Notes under the pieces: generated by a model | Told to the model about the DNA's origin: nothing | Seen by the model: only the letters and a program-made list of their open reading frames with translations | Databases searched by the model: none | Program-made: the position numbers and the translations under genes | Assembly (NCBI GenBank): GCA_018660265.1 | Contig: JABJKS010000110.1 | Span: 42,782 to 106,781 of the forward strand | Reading direction: 5' to 3' | Length of the DNA: 64,000 nucleotides | Origin: Rhodospirillaceae bacterium | GTDB taxonomy: Bacteria > Pseudomonadota > Alphaproteobacteria > GCA-2731375 | Part shown: one piece after another, positions 1 to 9,420 of the stretch | Numbering within the stretch: the first letter of the stretch is position 1 | Layout: each line of letters starts with the position of its first letter

Positions 1-1
1 C

Positions 2-280
2 TTTGGCCCGCCGGAGGTCGGTAGAGCCAATCGTTCCGCCATCAAGGGGGTCAAAAAATGGACCGCCGACTGCGAAAAATGCTTCGGCTTTTGGGTCAAG
101 ATGAAAAGCGATTGCGCCATCTGCATGCGGGTCTGCCCCTTCAACAAAGATTTCAGAAAACCCATCATGCGCCTGGCCCGTCGCCTGGCCGGCACCCGTT
201 TGCGCCGCCTGATGCTGTGGCTGGATATCAAGCTTGGCTATGGCAAGCGTATCGCACCCAACAAATGGTGGAACCCATGA
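2..280 (+). CDS. C-terminal end of a reductive-dehalogenase-like 4Fe-4S protein (partial)
   Basis: The gene enters from the left edge and its last 92 codons are visible, ending with TGA at 278-280. The reading frame contains the spacing C-X2-C, C-X10-C-X2-C-X3-CP (CEKC, then CAICMRVCPFNK), which is the second iron-sulfur motif typical of the C-terminus of RdhA-like reductive dehalogenases; after it comes a basic, Trp-rich tail ending NKWWNP. Marine and soil alphaproteobacteria often carry membrane-anchored RdhA-like proteins of uncertain substrate. The stop overlaps the kynU start (ATGA), so the two are probably cotranscribed. Another class of 4Fe-4S protein cannot be excluded because the corrinoid domain would lie outside the window. 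A longer open frame beginning at 58 is only the out-of-frame extension of kynU. Confidence 0.55.
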   Translation, partial: FGPPEVGRANRSAIKGVKKWTADCEKCFGFWVKMKSDCAICMRVCPFNKDFRKPIMRLARRLAGTRLRRLMLWLDIKLGYGKRIAPNKWWNP

Positions 281-1521
281 TCAGCCGTGAAGATATGGTG
301 GCATTGGACGCCGCTGATGCTTTGGCACCCTTAAGAGACAAGTTCGAATTGCCCGACGACATGATTTACCTGGACGGCAATTCCCTGGGCCCTGTGCCCA
401 AGGGTGTCAGTGAACGCGTAAAAGACGTCGTTGAGGTGCAATGGGGCAACGACCTGATCAAATCCTGGAACGTGCATGATTGGATGGGCCTGCCGCAACG
501 GGTAGGTGATCGTATCGCGCCCTTGATTGGTGCGGATCAGGGCGAGGTCATGGCCTGCGATACCACCTCGATCAATCTGTTCAAATTGCTGGCGGCGGCG
601 TTGGAGCTGCGCCCGGATCGTAATGTGATCATTGGCCAGGCGGACAATTTCCCCACCGATAATTATCTCGCGGAAGGTTTGATCCGTTTAACCGGGGGTC
701 GTCACGAACTGCGCCTGATTGAAGGGGATGATATTATTGGTGCTATTGATGCCGCAGAAGACAGTGTAGCCCTGGTCTTCCTCACCCAGGTCGACTATCG
801 CACCGGTTATGCTCAGGATATGGCGGCGGTAACCAAAGCGGCCCATGACGCAGGTGCCTTGATATTGTGGGATCTGTGCCATTCTGCGGGTGCCCTCAAT
901 GTCAGCTTGAACGCGGCAGGGGCGGATTTTGCCGCCGGGTGCAGTTATAAATATCTCAACGGCGGTCCAGGTGCCCCGGCCTTTTTATTTGTTGCAAAAC
1001 ATCTTCAGGACCAGGTGCAACAACCCCTATCAGGATGGCACGGACACGCCGCACCATTTGAATTTGAACGCAGCTATCGGCCTGCGCCAGGCATTGTGCG
1101 GCAACTCTGCGGTACGCCATCGGTATTGGCGATGAGCGCACTGGATGCGGCCCTGGATGTTTTTGACGGCATTGATATGTCTGTGCTGCGGGCAAAATCC
1201 CAGGTGCTGACCAGCCTGTTCATTGATCTGATGGAAAAACGTTGCGGCGGCCATGGCTTTACCCTGGCCACGACACGGGATCAAACACGCCGGGGCAGCC
1301 AGGTCTCGTGGCACCACGAAATGGGCTACCCCATCATGCAGGCCTTGATTGCAGATGGTGTGGTGGGTGATTTCCGCAGTCCGGATATTCTGCGCTTTGG
1401 TTTTGCGCCCTTGTATCTGCGCTATGTGGATGTCTGGGATGCGGTTACGGTGATAGAGCGGGTGATGCTGGAACAGCGTTGGGATAAACCTGAATTTCAC
1501 CTTCGCGCCGCCGTTACTTAA
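277..1521 (+). CDS. kynU: Kynureninase
   Basis: PLP enzyme (fold type I) that cleaves L-kynurenine to anthranilate and alanine, or 3-hydroxykynurenine to 3-hydroxyanthranilate, in the cytosol. It is 414 residues long, the usual length. YLDGNSLG near residue 31 and [10 protein letters not shown], with the PLP lysine at about residue 225, are diagnostic. The start at 277 is chosen because it gives family length and overlaps the upstream stop as ATGA; the in-frame ATG at 58 would add 73 residues that really belong to the upstream gene read in another frame. kynA follows 44 bp downstream, so this is the tryptophan-kynurenine route; no arylformamidase gene (kynB) is seen nearby, although that step could be encoded elsewhere. 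Confidence 0.95.
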   Translation: MISREDMVALDAADALAPLRDKFELPDDMIYLDGNSLGPVPKGVSERVKDVVEVQWGNDLIKSWNVHDWMGLPQRVGDRIAPLIGADQGEVMACDTTSINLFKLLAAALELRPDRNVIIGQADNFPTDNYLAEGLIRLTGGRHELRLIEGDDIIGAIDAAEDSVALVFLTQVDYRTGYAQDMAAVTKAAHDAGALILWDLCHSAGALNVSLNAAGADFAAGCSYKYLNGGPGAPAFLFVAKHLQDQVQQPLSGWHGHAAPFEFERSYRPAPGIVRQLCGTPSVLAMSALDAALDVFDGIDMSVLRAKSQVLTSLFIDLMEKRCGGHGFTLATTRDQTRRGSQVSWHHEMGYPIMQALIADGVVGDFRSPDILRFGFAPLYLRYVDVWDAVTVIERVMLEQRWDKPEFHLRAAVT

Positions 1522-1539
1522 GTTACTTAAGCTACTTAA
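1513..1539 (+). repeat. Three tandem 9-bp units carrying three in-frame stop codons
   Basis: The unit GTTACTTAA occurs at 1513-1521 and 1522-1530, and as GCTACTTAA at 1531-1539. The first unit encodes the last two residues of KynU (Val-Thr) and its TAA stop; because the unit is 9 bp, the next two copies repeat the stop in the same frame. It most likely arose by replication slippage and gives a triple-stop end to kynU. Confidence 0.9.
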
Positions 1540-1565
1540 GCGTTCAGCCACTGAAAGCGATAACC

Positions 1566-2384
1566 ATGAGCACATCCGGCGCCCATACCGATTTCAAAGA
1601 CGCCATGAGCTATGGCGACTATTTGCATCTGGATGATCTGCTGGGCGCACAACAACCCCGGTCCGGCCAACATGACGAGATGCTGTGCATCATCATCCAT
1701 CAGGCATCCGAGTTGTGGATGAAGCTGGTGCTGCACGAACTCCGCGCCGCCGTGACGCAAATACAGCGGGACGATCTGCGCCCGGCCTTCAAGATGTTGG
1801 CCAGGGTATCGGGCATTCAGCATCAGTTGATCCAGTCCTGGGATGTGCTGTCGACTTTGACGCCTGCGGATTACATGACCTTTCGCGATGCTTTGGGGCA
1901 GTCATCGGGTTTTCAGTCCCAGCAATATCGGGGCATCGAATTTATGCTGGGCAATAAGAACCCGGAGATGCTGCGTCCCTTCGCCCATCGCGCTGATCTC
2001 CACGATCCCTTGCAGGCCATATTGAACGCCCCCAGCCTTTATGATGAGACCCTGGCCCTGCTCGCCAAACGCGGTCTAGCCGTCCCCAAAGACCGGTTGA
2101 ACCGGGACTGGCAACAGGCCTACGATGCTTCGGACGGCGTCCGGGCGGTCTGGCAGACGGTCTATGGCGATACCGCGCGCTATTGGGATTTGTATGAGCT
2201 GGCGGAAAAGCTTGTGGATCTGGAAGATCGCTTTCAGCAATGGCGTTTTCGCCATCTCACTACCGTGGCCCGGGTCATCGGTGCCAAGCGGGGTACGGGC
2301 GGGACCGCGGGCGTCGACTATCTGCAAAAGGTGTTGGAAATACGCCTTTTTCCCGAACTATGGCAGGTGCGAACTACGCTATAA
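1566..2384 (+). CDS. kynA: Tryptophan 2,3-dioxygenase
   Basis: Heme enzyme that opens the indole ring of L-tryptophan to N-formylkynurenine, the first step of the kynurenine pathway. It has 272 residues, normal for bacterial TDO. Near residue 40 the segment [15 protein letters not shown] carries the substrate-binding His of the family, and near the C-terminus [12 protein letters not shown] holds the expected heme-ligand His, followed by the flexible GTGGTAG loop that closes over tryptophan. It lies just downstream of kynU on the same strand. The ribosome site is weak (GAAAGCGATAACC before ATG). Formamidase activity needed between the two enzymes is not encoded within the window. Confidence 0.95.
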   Translation: MSTSGAHTDFKDAMSYGDYLHLDDLLGAQQPRSGQHDEMLCIIIHQASELWMKLVLHELRAAVTQIQRDDLRPAFKMLARVSGIQHQLIQSWDVLSTLTPADYMTFRDALGQSSGFQSQQYRGIEFMLGNKNPEMLRPFAHRADLHDPLQAILNAPSLYDETLALLAKRGLAVPKDRLNRDWQQAYDASDGVRAVWQTVYGDTARYWDLYELAEKLVDLEDRFQQWRFRHLTTVARVIGAKRGTGGTAGVDYLQKVLEIRLFPELWQVRTTL

Positions 2385-2429
2385 TAATAGCAACCGAAGA
2401 ATTTAGGATATTTGCGAGGAGATCTACAA

Positions 2430-3170
2430 ATGACCGAATTGGTCCTACGAAACGACGCTGACGGTGTTGCCATCCTGACCCTGAACCGGCCCGAGGCGTT
2501 GAATTCCTTGAGCCCCAATCTATTCATCGAACTGCGCGCCCACGTGGAAAGCATAGCAGTGGATACTGAAAATATCGGCTGCGTCATCCTGCGTGGGGCG
2601 GGGCGTTCTTTCTGCGCCGGCAATGACCTGAAATCGATCCAGGAGGGGCAGGTCGCCCCCACGCCAAGCTATCAAAAAGATACGGTGAATATGATCGAAA
2701 ACCTGCCCCAGCCGGTGATCTGCGAAGTCCGCGGCCACTGCTATACGGGCGGGTTGGAGTTGGCCTTGTCCTGCGATCTGCTGATTGCCTCCGAAACGGC
2801 AAAATTCTCTGACACGCATGGCAAATGGGGTATGACCCCTGGTTGGGGGATGAGCCAGCGTCTACCCCGCCGCGTCGGGACCCTGAAGGCCAAGGAAATG
2901 AGCTATACCGCACGCGCCTACACTGGCGCGGAAGCCGCCGCCATGGGTCTGGCCAACCAATGTGTCGCCGACAGCGATTTGGAAGCCGTCGTCCGTGCCA
3001 TGGCCGCAGATATCGTCGGGACATCGTGGCATTCCCTGCGCGGCAATAAAATGCTGTACAACGAGGGTCAGGATTACACTTTCCACGATGGCCTGAATTT
3101 CGAGTCTGAGAAAAGCCCAGGTCGTGGCCCCGACAGCGAGGAACGTATCGCCGCGTTCGCCAAGAGTTAG
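2430..3170 (+). CDS. Enoyl-CoA hydratase/isomerase family protein
   Basis: A 246-residue crotonase-fold protein acting on acyl-CoA thioesters. LTLNRPEALNSL (N-terminal strand), GAGRSFCAGNDL (oxyanion-hole strand, about residue 60) and GGLELALSCDLLIASE (about residue 105) are classic. The start at 2430 follows GAGGAGATCTACAA, a good ribosome site; a Met codon six codons earlier is inside that site. Only 4 bp separate it from the amidase gene, so it heads or belongs to the catabolic operon. The exact substrate cannot be told from sequence: hydratase, isomerase, hydrolase and decarboxylase members share this architecture. Confidence 0.85.
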   Translation: MTELVLRNDADGVAILTLNRPEALNSLSPNLFIELRAHVESIAVDTENIGCVILRGAGRSFCAGNDLKSIQEGQVAPTPSYQKDTVNMIENLPQPVICEVRGHCYTGGLELALSCDLLIASETAKFSDTHGKWGMTPGWGMSQRLPRRVGTLKAKEMSYTARAYTGAEAAAMGLANQCVADSDLEAVVRAMAADIVGTSWHSLRGNKMLYNEGQDYTFHDGLNFESEKSPGRGPDSEERIAAFAKS

Positions 3171-3174
3171 CGCC

Positions 3175-4587
3175 ATGGCACAACCAATCTGGCAATGGAG
3201 TGCCGTCGACACAGCGGCAGCGATCCGTACCGGCAAAATCACTGCGCAGGAAGCAGTCGATGCCGCCCTCAGCCGCATGGCCGAGACCAATGATGCCGTC
3301 AACGCTGTCACCGTAGACTTGGGCGTGGATGCCCAACAAGCCGCACGTCAGGCCGATGATATCGTGAAAAGCGGCGTCGCTCTGGGCTCCCTGCATGGAG
3401 TGCCGGTCACCATAAAAGAGAACGTGGATCAGGCGGGACAGGCAACAACGAATGGCGTGCCTGCATTCGCTGACGTGCTGGCGGAAACGGACTCCCCTGT
3501 TGTGGCAAATATGCGCAAGGCCGGTGCCATTATCATCGGGCGTACCAATACGCCTGAATTCAGCCTGCGTTGGTTCACGGATAATCCCTTGCGAGGTTTG
3601 ACGAAAAACCCCTGGCGGGACGATATTACCCCTGGTGGATCGTCAGGCGGTGCGGCCTCCGCCGTTGCCTTGGGTATTGGCGCCATCGCCCATGGCAATG
3701 ACCTGGGAGGATCGTTGCGATATCCCGCCTATGCCTGCGGCCTGGCAACAATCAGGCCATCGTTCGGCCGGGTGCCTTCGTTCAATCCCACCGCGCCTGA
3801 AGAACGCCCGCCCAGTCTGCAACTGATGTCAGTACAGGGGCCCATCGCGCGGGAAGTGCGTGACGTCCGCCTGGCCCTGGGCGCTATGGCACAATCCGAT
3901 GCCCGGGACCCCTGGTGGGTGCCCGCCCCCCTTGAAGGGCCGGCGCTGACATCGCCAATCAAGGTTGCGGTTTGCAAAACACCTGCCGGCATTGCCTGTC
4001 ACAGCGCTGTTGAACAGGCAATCGATCAGGCTGCGGGGCATCTATCAAACGCCGGTTATGCGGTTGAGATGGTTGATCCGCCCTTGGTGGCTGAAATCGC
4101 GGAAAGCTGGCGCACGTTGTTGTTTACGGACACAAAAATCATGTCCGAAGATGCCATGCGAAAATATGGCGGCAGTGATATTAATCAGGTTCTCGACGAC
4201 TATATGGCAGCATCCAATATCCGCGACGTGGACGGTTATATACACGCCCTGGCGGACCGGACCCGGTTGCTGCGGGCGTGGAGCCTGTTCATGGAAGATT
4301 ACCCCCTGGTTTTGGCTCCTGTCAGCCAGGTGCCTGCATTTCCGCAGTTGGAGGACCTGAAGGGCGCGGAGCGGGTAAGGCAAATGCTGGATGAACAAAG
4401 CATGCTCTATGCCGTCAATCTACTTGGCCTGCCCGCCGCCGCTGTTCCCACCGGTCTATACGACGGCATCCCCATGGGTGTGCAGATTATTGGGCCTCGC
4501 CTGCGAGAGGATCTTTGCCTGGATGCGGCAGAGTCGGTTGAACGCGGCACCGGCATTCTGACGCAACAATTATGGAGTAAAACATGA
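3175..4587 (+). CDS. Amidase (amidase signature family)
   Basis: A 470-residue amidase-signature hydrolase (Ser-cisSer-Lys triad). The catalytic Lys is at about 81 in VTIKENVD, the cis-Ser in GGSSGGAAS at about 156-157, and the nucleophile Ser in NDLGGSLRYPA at about 180. ATG 3175 is preferred to an in-frame ATG 17 codons upstream because the latter lies inside the preceding gene. The stop overlaps the next start (ATGA at 4584-4587), showing translational coupling with the TPP enzyme. Context with hydantoinase genes points to a linear amide or ureide as substrate. It is the first of two amidases in this operon and they are not close duplicates. Confidence 0.85.
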   Translation: MAQPIWQWSAVDTAAAIRTGKITAQEAVDAALSRMAETNDAVNAVTVDLGVDAQQAARQADDIVKSGVALGSLHGVPVTIKENVDQAGQATTNGVPAFADVLAETDSPVVANMRKAGAIIIGRTNTPEFSLRWFTDNPLRGLTKNPWRDDITPGGSSGGAASAVALGIGAIAHGNDLGGSLRYPAYACGLATIRPSFGRVPSFNPTAPEERPPSLQLMSVQGPIAREVRDVRLALGAMAQSDARDPWWVPAPLEGPALTSPIKVAVCKTPAGIACHSAVEQAIDQAAGHLSNAGYAVEMVDPPLVAEIAESWRTLLFTDTKIMSEDAMRKYGGSDINQVLDDYMAASNIRDVDGYIHALADRTRLLRAWSLFMEDYPLVLAPVSQVPAFPQLEDLKGAERVRQMLDEQSMLYAVNLLGLPAAAVPTGLYDGIPMGVQIIGPRLREDLCLDAAESVERGTGILTQQLWSKT

Positions 4588-5093
4588 GTACCGAATGGCC
4601 CGAAGAGATCTATGGCCTGTTGCGCGAGGCGGACATTGATCAATTCGCCTATGTCCCCGATGCCGGGCATGACCATCTGATCAAACGTTCTATCGCGGAT
4701 CCGGATGTTCATTCAATTGCCCTGACCACGGAAGAAGAAGGCGTCGGCCTGCTGGCCGGTGCCCACCTGGGCGGCGGCCGGGGTGTGTTGTTGATGCAAA
4801 GCAGCGGCGTGGGCAATTGCATCAATTTGTTGTCCCTGACCAGGGCCGGGCGATTTCCGTTTCTCACCATCATCTCCATGCGCGGTGATTTTGGCGAGGG
4901 TAATCCCTGGCAGATCCCCATGGGGCAATCGACCCAGCCGGTGCTGGAAGCTTGCGATGTCACCTGTCTGAAAATCGAAGACGCCGGCGATGTCGCCGCC
5001 ACCATGACCGCCGCCATCACCATGGCCTTTAACAACGAAATGCCGGTTGCTGTCCTGTTGGGGCAAAAACTTCTCGGCGCGAAGAAATTTTAG
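4584..5093 (+). CDS. TPP-dependent decarboxylase, N-terminal (Pyr-domain) subunit, sulfopyruvate/phosphonopyruvate decarboxylase type
   Basis: A 169-residue protein equal to the pyrimidine-binding half of a TPP enzyme. The segment ALTTEEEGVGLLAGAHLGGGRGVLLMQSSG contains the catalytic Glu region (EEE) and the glycine-rich strand typical of ComD, the alpha subunit of sulfopyruvate decarboxylase, and of phosphonopyruvate decarboxylase. The second half is a separate gene 9 bp downstream. Split two-gene organisation is known for ComDE. The substrate is probably a 3-substituted pyruvate or similar 2-oxo acid, but the surrounding amidase and hydantoinase genes do not suggest coenzyme M synthesis. 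Inference: it decarboxylates a 2-oxo acid formed by the pathway. Confidence 0.75.
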   Translation: MSTEWPEEIYGLLREADIDQFAYVPDAGHDHLIKRSIADPDVHSIALTTEEEGVGLLAGAHLGGGRGVLLMQSSGVGNCINLLSLTRAGRFPFLTIISMRGDFGEGNPWQIPMGQSTQPVLEACDVTCLKIEDAGDVAATMTAAITMAFNNEMPVAVLLGQKLLGAKKF

Positions 5094-5102
5094 GAGGCGG
5101 CG

Positions 5103-5729
5103 ATGACAGATGCAAAACCAGGTGGCCGTGCGGCGGGGAAAACCGCGACCGGCCATATTGATCGCCGCGCCTGCGTCAAGGCGTTGTTGGATAGCCAGGG
5201 CGATGACGTCCTGATTATCGCCGGACTGGCAGGTGCCAAGGGAGATGTTATTGCCGCCGTGGGCGATGCCCCACGGGTCTTTGCCTTTGGCGGTGCCATG
5301 GGGGCAGCGGCGTCCATGGGCCTTGGCCTGGCCCTGGCGCAACCGGACAAGCGCGTCCTGGTGATCACCGGTGACGGTGAATTGTTAATGAACGTCGGCA
5401 CCCTGGCCACGATCGCCATTGCCAATCCTGCTAACCTGGGCGTTGTCTGCGTCGACAATGAACATTACGGCGAAACCGGCTTTCAACGCAGCCATACGGG
5501 CCTGGGCACGGATCTGGCCGCAATGGCTCAGGGGGCCGGGATCGGGGCCGTGCGAACGGTGCGTGAGATGGCGGAGTTGGACGAGGCAGGCGATATGCTG
5601 CGGCAATCCAATGGTGCTGCTTTTGTCCTGCTTAAGGTCGCCGTTGATGATCCGCCCAAGGTTAGAATCCATTGGGATGCGGCCTATCATAAGAACCGTT
5701 TTCGCCAAGCCCTTTTAGGACAACCATGA
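5103..5729 (+). CDS. TPP-dependent decarboxylase, C-terminal (PP-domain) subunit, ComE-like
   Basis: A 208-residue TPP-binding half-enzyme. The cofactor motif is GDGELLMN at about residue 90 and ends with VDN at about residue 119, fitting the GDG-X26-N rule for Mg-diphosphate binding. FAFGGAMGAAASMGLGLALAQ precedes it as in ComE and the C-terminal half of other decarboxylases. The start ATG at 5103 sits behind TTTTAGGAGGCGGCG, a strong ribosome site overlapping the upstream stop. With the preceding gene it should make a heteromeric enzyme. The stop overlaps the hydantoinase A start as ATGA. Confidence 0.8.
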   Translation: MTDAKPGGRAAGKTATGHIDRRACVKALLDSQGDDVLIIAGLAGAKGDVIAAVGDAPRVFAFGGAMGAAASMGLGLALAQPDKRVLVITGDGELLMNVGTLATIAIANPANLGVVCVDNEHYGETGFQRSHTGLGTDLAAMAQGAGIGAVRTVREMAELDEAGDMLRQSNGAAFVLLKVAVDDPPKVRIHWDAAYHKNRFRQALLGQP

Positions 5730-7807
5730 GCCGCTATGCCCTGGGTATCGATATCGGCGGTACGTTCACGGATGTCGTTTTATATGACCGGGAACAAGGC
5801 AGACGCCTGACCCGAAAAGCCCTGACCACCCCCGGTGACCCGGCAGAGGCCGTCCTGGATGCCGTGGATCAAGTGCTGCGCGATGAGGCGATACCTTCGG
5901 GGGAGGTTGAGCGGGTGGTGCATGCCACCACATTGTTCACCAACGCCCTGATCGAACATAAGGGCGCCCGCACGGCCTTGCTGACCACGGACGGTTTTCG
6001 CGACAGTCTGGAAATTGGCCGGGAACGTAAATACGACCTCTATGATCTGGCCGCGAAAAAACCCCGGCCACTGGTGGCCCGTGATTTGCGCTTTGAAGCA
6101 CAGGAACGCATTCTTGCCGACGGTCGTATTCTTACACCCCTAAATTCCGATGCTCTTGCCGATATAGCGGCGGCGTTGCAGGCAGCCGATGTAACGTCCC
6201 TGGCGATTGTCTTCCTGCACTCTTATCGCAACGACACTCACGAACGGGCCGCTGGTGCGCGGATTGAGGAATTGCTGCCCGATCTGGCGATCAGCCTGTC
6301 CAGCGATGTCGCGCCGGAAATTCGGGAGTTTGAGCGGGCTTCGACGACGGTCGCCAACGCCTATATCAAACCCCTGGCACGGGACTATCTGGATGCCTTG
6401 AGCGCCCGCCTCGGCCAGCGTGAAATTACCGCGCCCCTGCTTTTGATGCTGTCCAGCGGTGGTTTGACCCACGTGGGCGAGGTTCATCGCTCGCCCGTTC
6501 AAATGCTGGAATCCGGCCCTGCGGCAGGTGCCCTTGCCGCCGCCGATATTGGCCGGGCCGAAGGTCTGGATCATGTCCTGGCCTTTGATATGGGCGGCAC
6601 CACCGCCAAACTCTGTTTGATCGATGGGGAGGAACCGGCCATTGCCTATCGTTTTGAGGCAGCGCGGGAACGCCGTTTCGCCGAAGGCAGCGGCCTGCCC
6701 ATTCGCATCTCCACCGTTGAATTGATCGAGATCGGAGCGGGCGGCGGCTCCATCGCGCGTCTGGACGCCCTGGGTTTGTTAAAAGCCGGGCCGGACAGTG
6801 CAGGTGCCGTGCCTGGCCCTGTTGCCTATGGCCGGGGTGGCACCGAACCGACGATCACGGATGCGGATTTCGCCCTTGGTTTCCTCTCCCCCATCGGCTT
6901 CGCAGGTGGGGCAATCGATGTTGATATTCCGGCCAGCCAGGCCGCCCTGGATGACCTGGCCCAGCAAGCGGGCTTATCAAGTGAAAAACTGGCCTGGGGT
7001 ATTCATGATCTGGTGAACGAGAATATGGCCTCCGCCGCCCGGGTGCATGTCGCCGAAAAGGGCCGCGATCCACGCAATTATACCCTTGTCCCCACGGGTG
7101 GTGCCGGGCCGGTTCACGCCTACTATCTGGCCCGAAAGCTAGGCATCAAGCGTATCGTCTGTCCCCGTAACGCGGGCGTGGCCTCGGCCCTGGGTCTGTT
7201 ATTGGCACCGGCGCGGGTGGACCGAACGGCAGCCTTTGCCGCCGCGATAGATGATTTGGATTGGGCTGAGTTGGAAACAACCTATCAGGATCTGGAGAGT
7301 GCCGCCCGCCAAGTGATCGTCGATACGGGCATGGACAGCGCCACGGCGCGGGTCCAACGTCTGGCGGATATGCGCAATGTGGGCCAGGGTTTTGAATTGG
7401 TGGTCAACCTGCCCACAGGCCCCTATTCAGGGGATAGCCATGACGGTTTGCTGGCGGCTTATGCTCAGGCCTATCAGGCGCGCTTTACCCGGCCGCCGCC
7501 AAATGTACCCGTAACCCTTGCCGCCATTCGGGTTCGCCTGACGGCACCCGTAGATACGTCGATGGACAATTTCGACCAGGACGGCGCATCGGCCCTGAAG
7601 GGGCAACGTGAGGTTTATTTTCCGGAAACGGACGGGGTGGCGGATGCGGCAATCTATAACAGGGCGGCTATGAAGATCGGCGACGTTCACACGGGCCCGG
7701 CGGTCGTGGAAGAAGCGGAATCTACCATGGTCATTGGTCCTGGCGGGAAATTTCATATCTCAGCCAACGGCAATCTGATTATTGATTTACCAAAGGACAC
7801 AGCATGA
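5726..7807 (+). CDS. hyuA: Hydantoinase/5-oxoprolinase family subunit A
   Basis: A 693-residue ATP-dependent ring-opening subunit of the N-methylhydantoinase / 5-oxoprolinase / acetone carboxylase superfamily, with an ASKHA-type ATP fold. GIDIGGTFTDVV at the N-terminus, LAFDMGGTTAKLCLID around residue 290, and EIGAGGGSIARLD around 335 are the phosphate-binding and hinge motifs. It works with subunit B, whose gene overlaps by ATGA (7804-7807). Family reactions include hydantoin or 5-oxoproline hydrolysis and ketone carboxylation; the neighbouring amidases favour hydrolysis of a cyclic amide or ureide, which is inference. Confidence 0.88.
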   Translation: MSRYALGIDIGGTFTDVVLYDREQGRRLTRKALTTPGDPAEAVLDAVDQVLRDEAIPSGEVERVVHATTLFTNALIEHKGARTALLTTDGFRDSLEIGRERKYDLYDLAAKKPRPLVARDLRFEAQERILADGRILTPLNSDALADIAAALQAADVTSLAIVFLHSYRNDTHERAAGARIEELLPDLAISLSSDVAPEIREFERASTTVANAYIKPLARDYLDALSARLGQREITAPLLLMLSSGGLTHVGEVHRSPVQMLESGPAAGALAAADIGRAEGLDHVLAFDMGGTTAKLCLIDGEEPAIAYRFEAARERRFAEGSGLPIRISTVELIEIGAGGGSIARLDALGLLKAGPDSAGAVPGPVAYGRGGTEPTITDADFALGFLSPIGFAGGAIDVDIPASQAALDDLAQQAGLSSEKLAWGIHDLVNENMASAARVHVAEKGRDPRNYTLVPTGGAGPVHAYYLARKLGIKRIVCPRNAGVASALGLLLAPARVDRTAAFAAAIDDLDWAELETTYQDLESAARQVIVDTGMDSATARVQRLADMRNVGQGFELVVNLPTGPYSGDSHDGLLAAYAQAYQARFTRPPPNVPVTLAAIRVRLTAPVDTSMDNFDQDGASALKGQREVYFPETDGVADAAIYNRAAMKIGDVHTGPAVVEEAESTMVIGPGGKFHISANGNLIIDLPKDTA

Positions 7808-9420
7808 GCACTTTCGATGCGGTCACGTTGGAAGTGATCTGGAACCGCATGATCGCCTCTGTCGATGAGGCGGCTAAAGCCATTGTCCGAACCTCGTTCT
7901 CGACCCTGTCGAATGAGGCCAATGATTTTGCCTGTGTCTTAACGGATGCCGAGGGCCAATTGTTGGCGCAGAACAGCGGATCCATTCCGTCGTTCATCGG
8001 CACGCTGCCCGCCACCGTGCGCCACACTCTGGAACGCTTCGGGCCCGATGGTCTTGTACCTGGCGATGTGATCTGCACCAACGATCCCTGGCTGGGCACG
8101 GGCCATTTGAACGATGTCAGCGTTGTTCGGCCGATCTTTCGCGGCGATAACCTGATCGCCTTTGCTGCGACCGCCTCACACATGCCGGATATCGGCGGGC
8201 GTATCCGATCCGTTGAAGCGCGGGAAATATTCGAGGAAGGGTTTCATATCCCGCTGTTGAAGATCTTTCGAGCCGGGGAGCCGGATCAGACATTTTTTGA
8301 GTTATTGCGCACCCAGGTCCGTACGCCTGATCAAACAGAGGGCGATATCCACGCCCAAATCACCGCCAACTACCTGATCGAAGATCGTGTTCTGGCCATG
8401 GTGGCAGAATACGGCCTTGATGATCTGGTGGAGCTGTCACGGGAATTAAATGGCCGTACGGAGACCGCCATGCGGGCGGCTATCTCGGCGGTCCCGGATG
8501 GTGTCTATGATTATCAAATGCTGACCGATGGCCTGGCAGCCGACGCACCTTTCACCTTTGCCCTGCGTCTAACGGTGAACGGCGATCAGGTCCATTTTGA
8601 TTTTGCGGGCACCTCACCCGTTCAGCCGCGGGCCATCAACTGCCCGTTCTGTTACACCTATGCCATGTCCGCCTATGCCATCAAATGCGCCCTGTTGCCG
8701 GATGTCCCGAACAATTCCGGTATGTTGCGACCAATCACTGTGACGGCGCCAGAGAATACCTTGCTTAACCCCCTACCCCCGGCATCGGTGGGGGCACGCG
8801 CCAGTACCGGACATTACGTGCCCATCCTGGCCTTCGGCGCATTGGCTGAGGTGTTGCCGGATCGTGTTATGGCTGCTGCGGGCTCCCCCTTATGGAATTG
8901 CACCCAATCCGGCGTGCGCCCCAACGGCCAGTCCTATGCCTCCAACCTGTTTTTCAACGGCGGTATGGGGGCGACCCATAACGCCGACGGCGAAAGCGCC
9001 ATATCCTGGCCCTCGAACCTGTCCTGCACCCCGGTGGAGGTAGCCGAACAGGCAGCGCCCTTGCTGTTTCATTACAAGCGACTGCGTCCCAACTCGGGCG
9101 GCAAAGGCCAATATCGTGGCGGCCTGGGAGAGGATATGTTGATCGAAAGCCTCTCTGAAAGCGACATCGCCGTCACTTTTATGGCGGAGCGCACGCGGCA
9201 TCCTGCACCCGGCCTGGCGGGCGGCGGTGATGGACAAGTTGGCGCGGTGGAGATTAATGGGGTTGAGGCCGACAACAGGGCCCAACATCATTTGCAAAAA
9301 GGTGATCGTATATTGATCGCCACGCCGGGCGGCGGCGGCTATGGTTCAGCCAAGGACCGGGATAAGGATAAGATCTTGACGGATCATCATAATGGCTATC
9401 TTAGGGAGGATGAGGCGTGA
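7804..9420 (+). CDS. hyuB: Hydantoinase/5-oxoprolinase family subunit B
   Basis: A 538-residue subunit B. FDAVTLEVIWNRM at the N-terminus, NDPWLGTGHLNDV near residue 96, and the C-terminal glycine-rich segments RPNSGGKGQYRGGLGED and TPGGGGYG are family hallmarks. It forms the heteromer with the preceding subunit A and is about the usual length. The gene ends in GTGA shared with the next small gene, so translation is coupled through the whole run. Exact substrate unknown. Confidence 0.88.
   Translation: MSTFDAVTLEVIWNRMIASVDEAAKAIVRTSFSTLSNEANDFACVLTDAEGQLLAQNSGSIPSFIGTLPATVRHTLERFGPDGLVPGDVICTNDPWLGTGHLNDVSVVRPIFRGDNLIAFAATASHMPDIGGRIRSVEAREIFEEGFHIPLLKIFRAGEPDQTFFELLRTQVRTPDQTEGDIHAQITANYLIEDRVLAMVAEYGLDDLVELSRELNGRTETAMRAAISAVPDGVYDYQMLTDGLAADAPFTFALRLTVNGDQVHFDFAGTSPVQPRAINCPFCYTYAMSAYAIKCALLPDVPNNSGMLRPITVTAPENTLLNPLPPASVGARASTGHYVPILAFGALAEVLPDRVMAAAGSPLWNCTQSGVRPNGQSYASNLFFNGGMGATHNADGESAISWPSNLSCTPVEVAEQAAPLLFHYKRLRPNSGGKGQYRGGLGEDMLIESLSESDIAVTFMAERTRHPAPGLAGGGDGQVGAVEINGVEADNRAQHHLQKGDRILIATPGGGGYGSAKDRDKDKILTDHHNGYLREDEA

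Noticed and set aside
58..276. In-frame N-terminal extension of kynureninase starting at ATG 58
   Set aside because: The extra 73 residues are low-complexity and unlike kynureninases, while another frame of the same DNA encodes a clear FeS motif.
2584..3396. Minus-strand open frame of 270 codons opposite the enoyl-CoA hydratase and amidase
   Set aside because: Overlaps two well-supported genes and has no recognisable domain.
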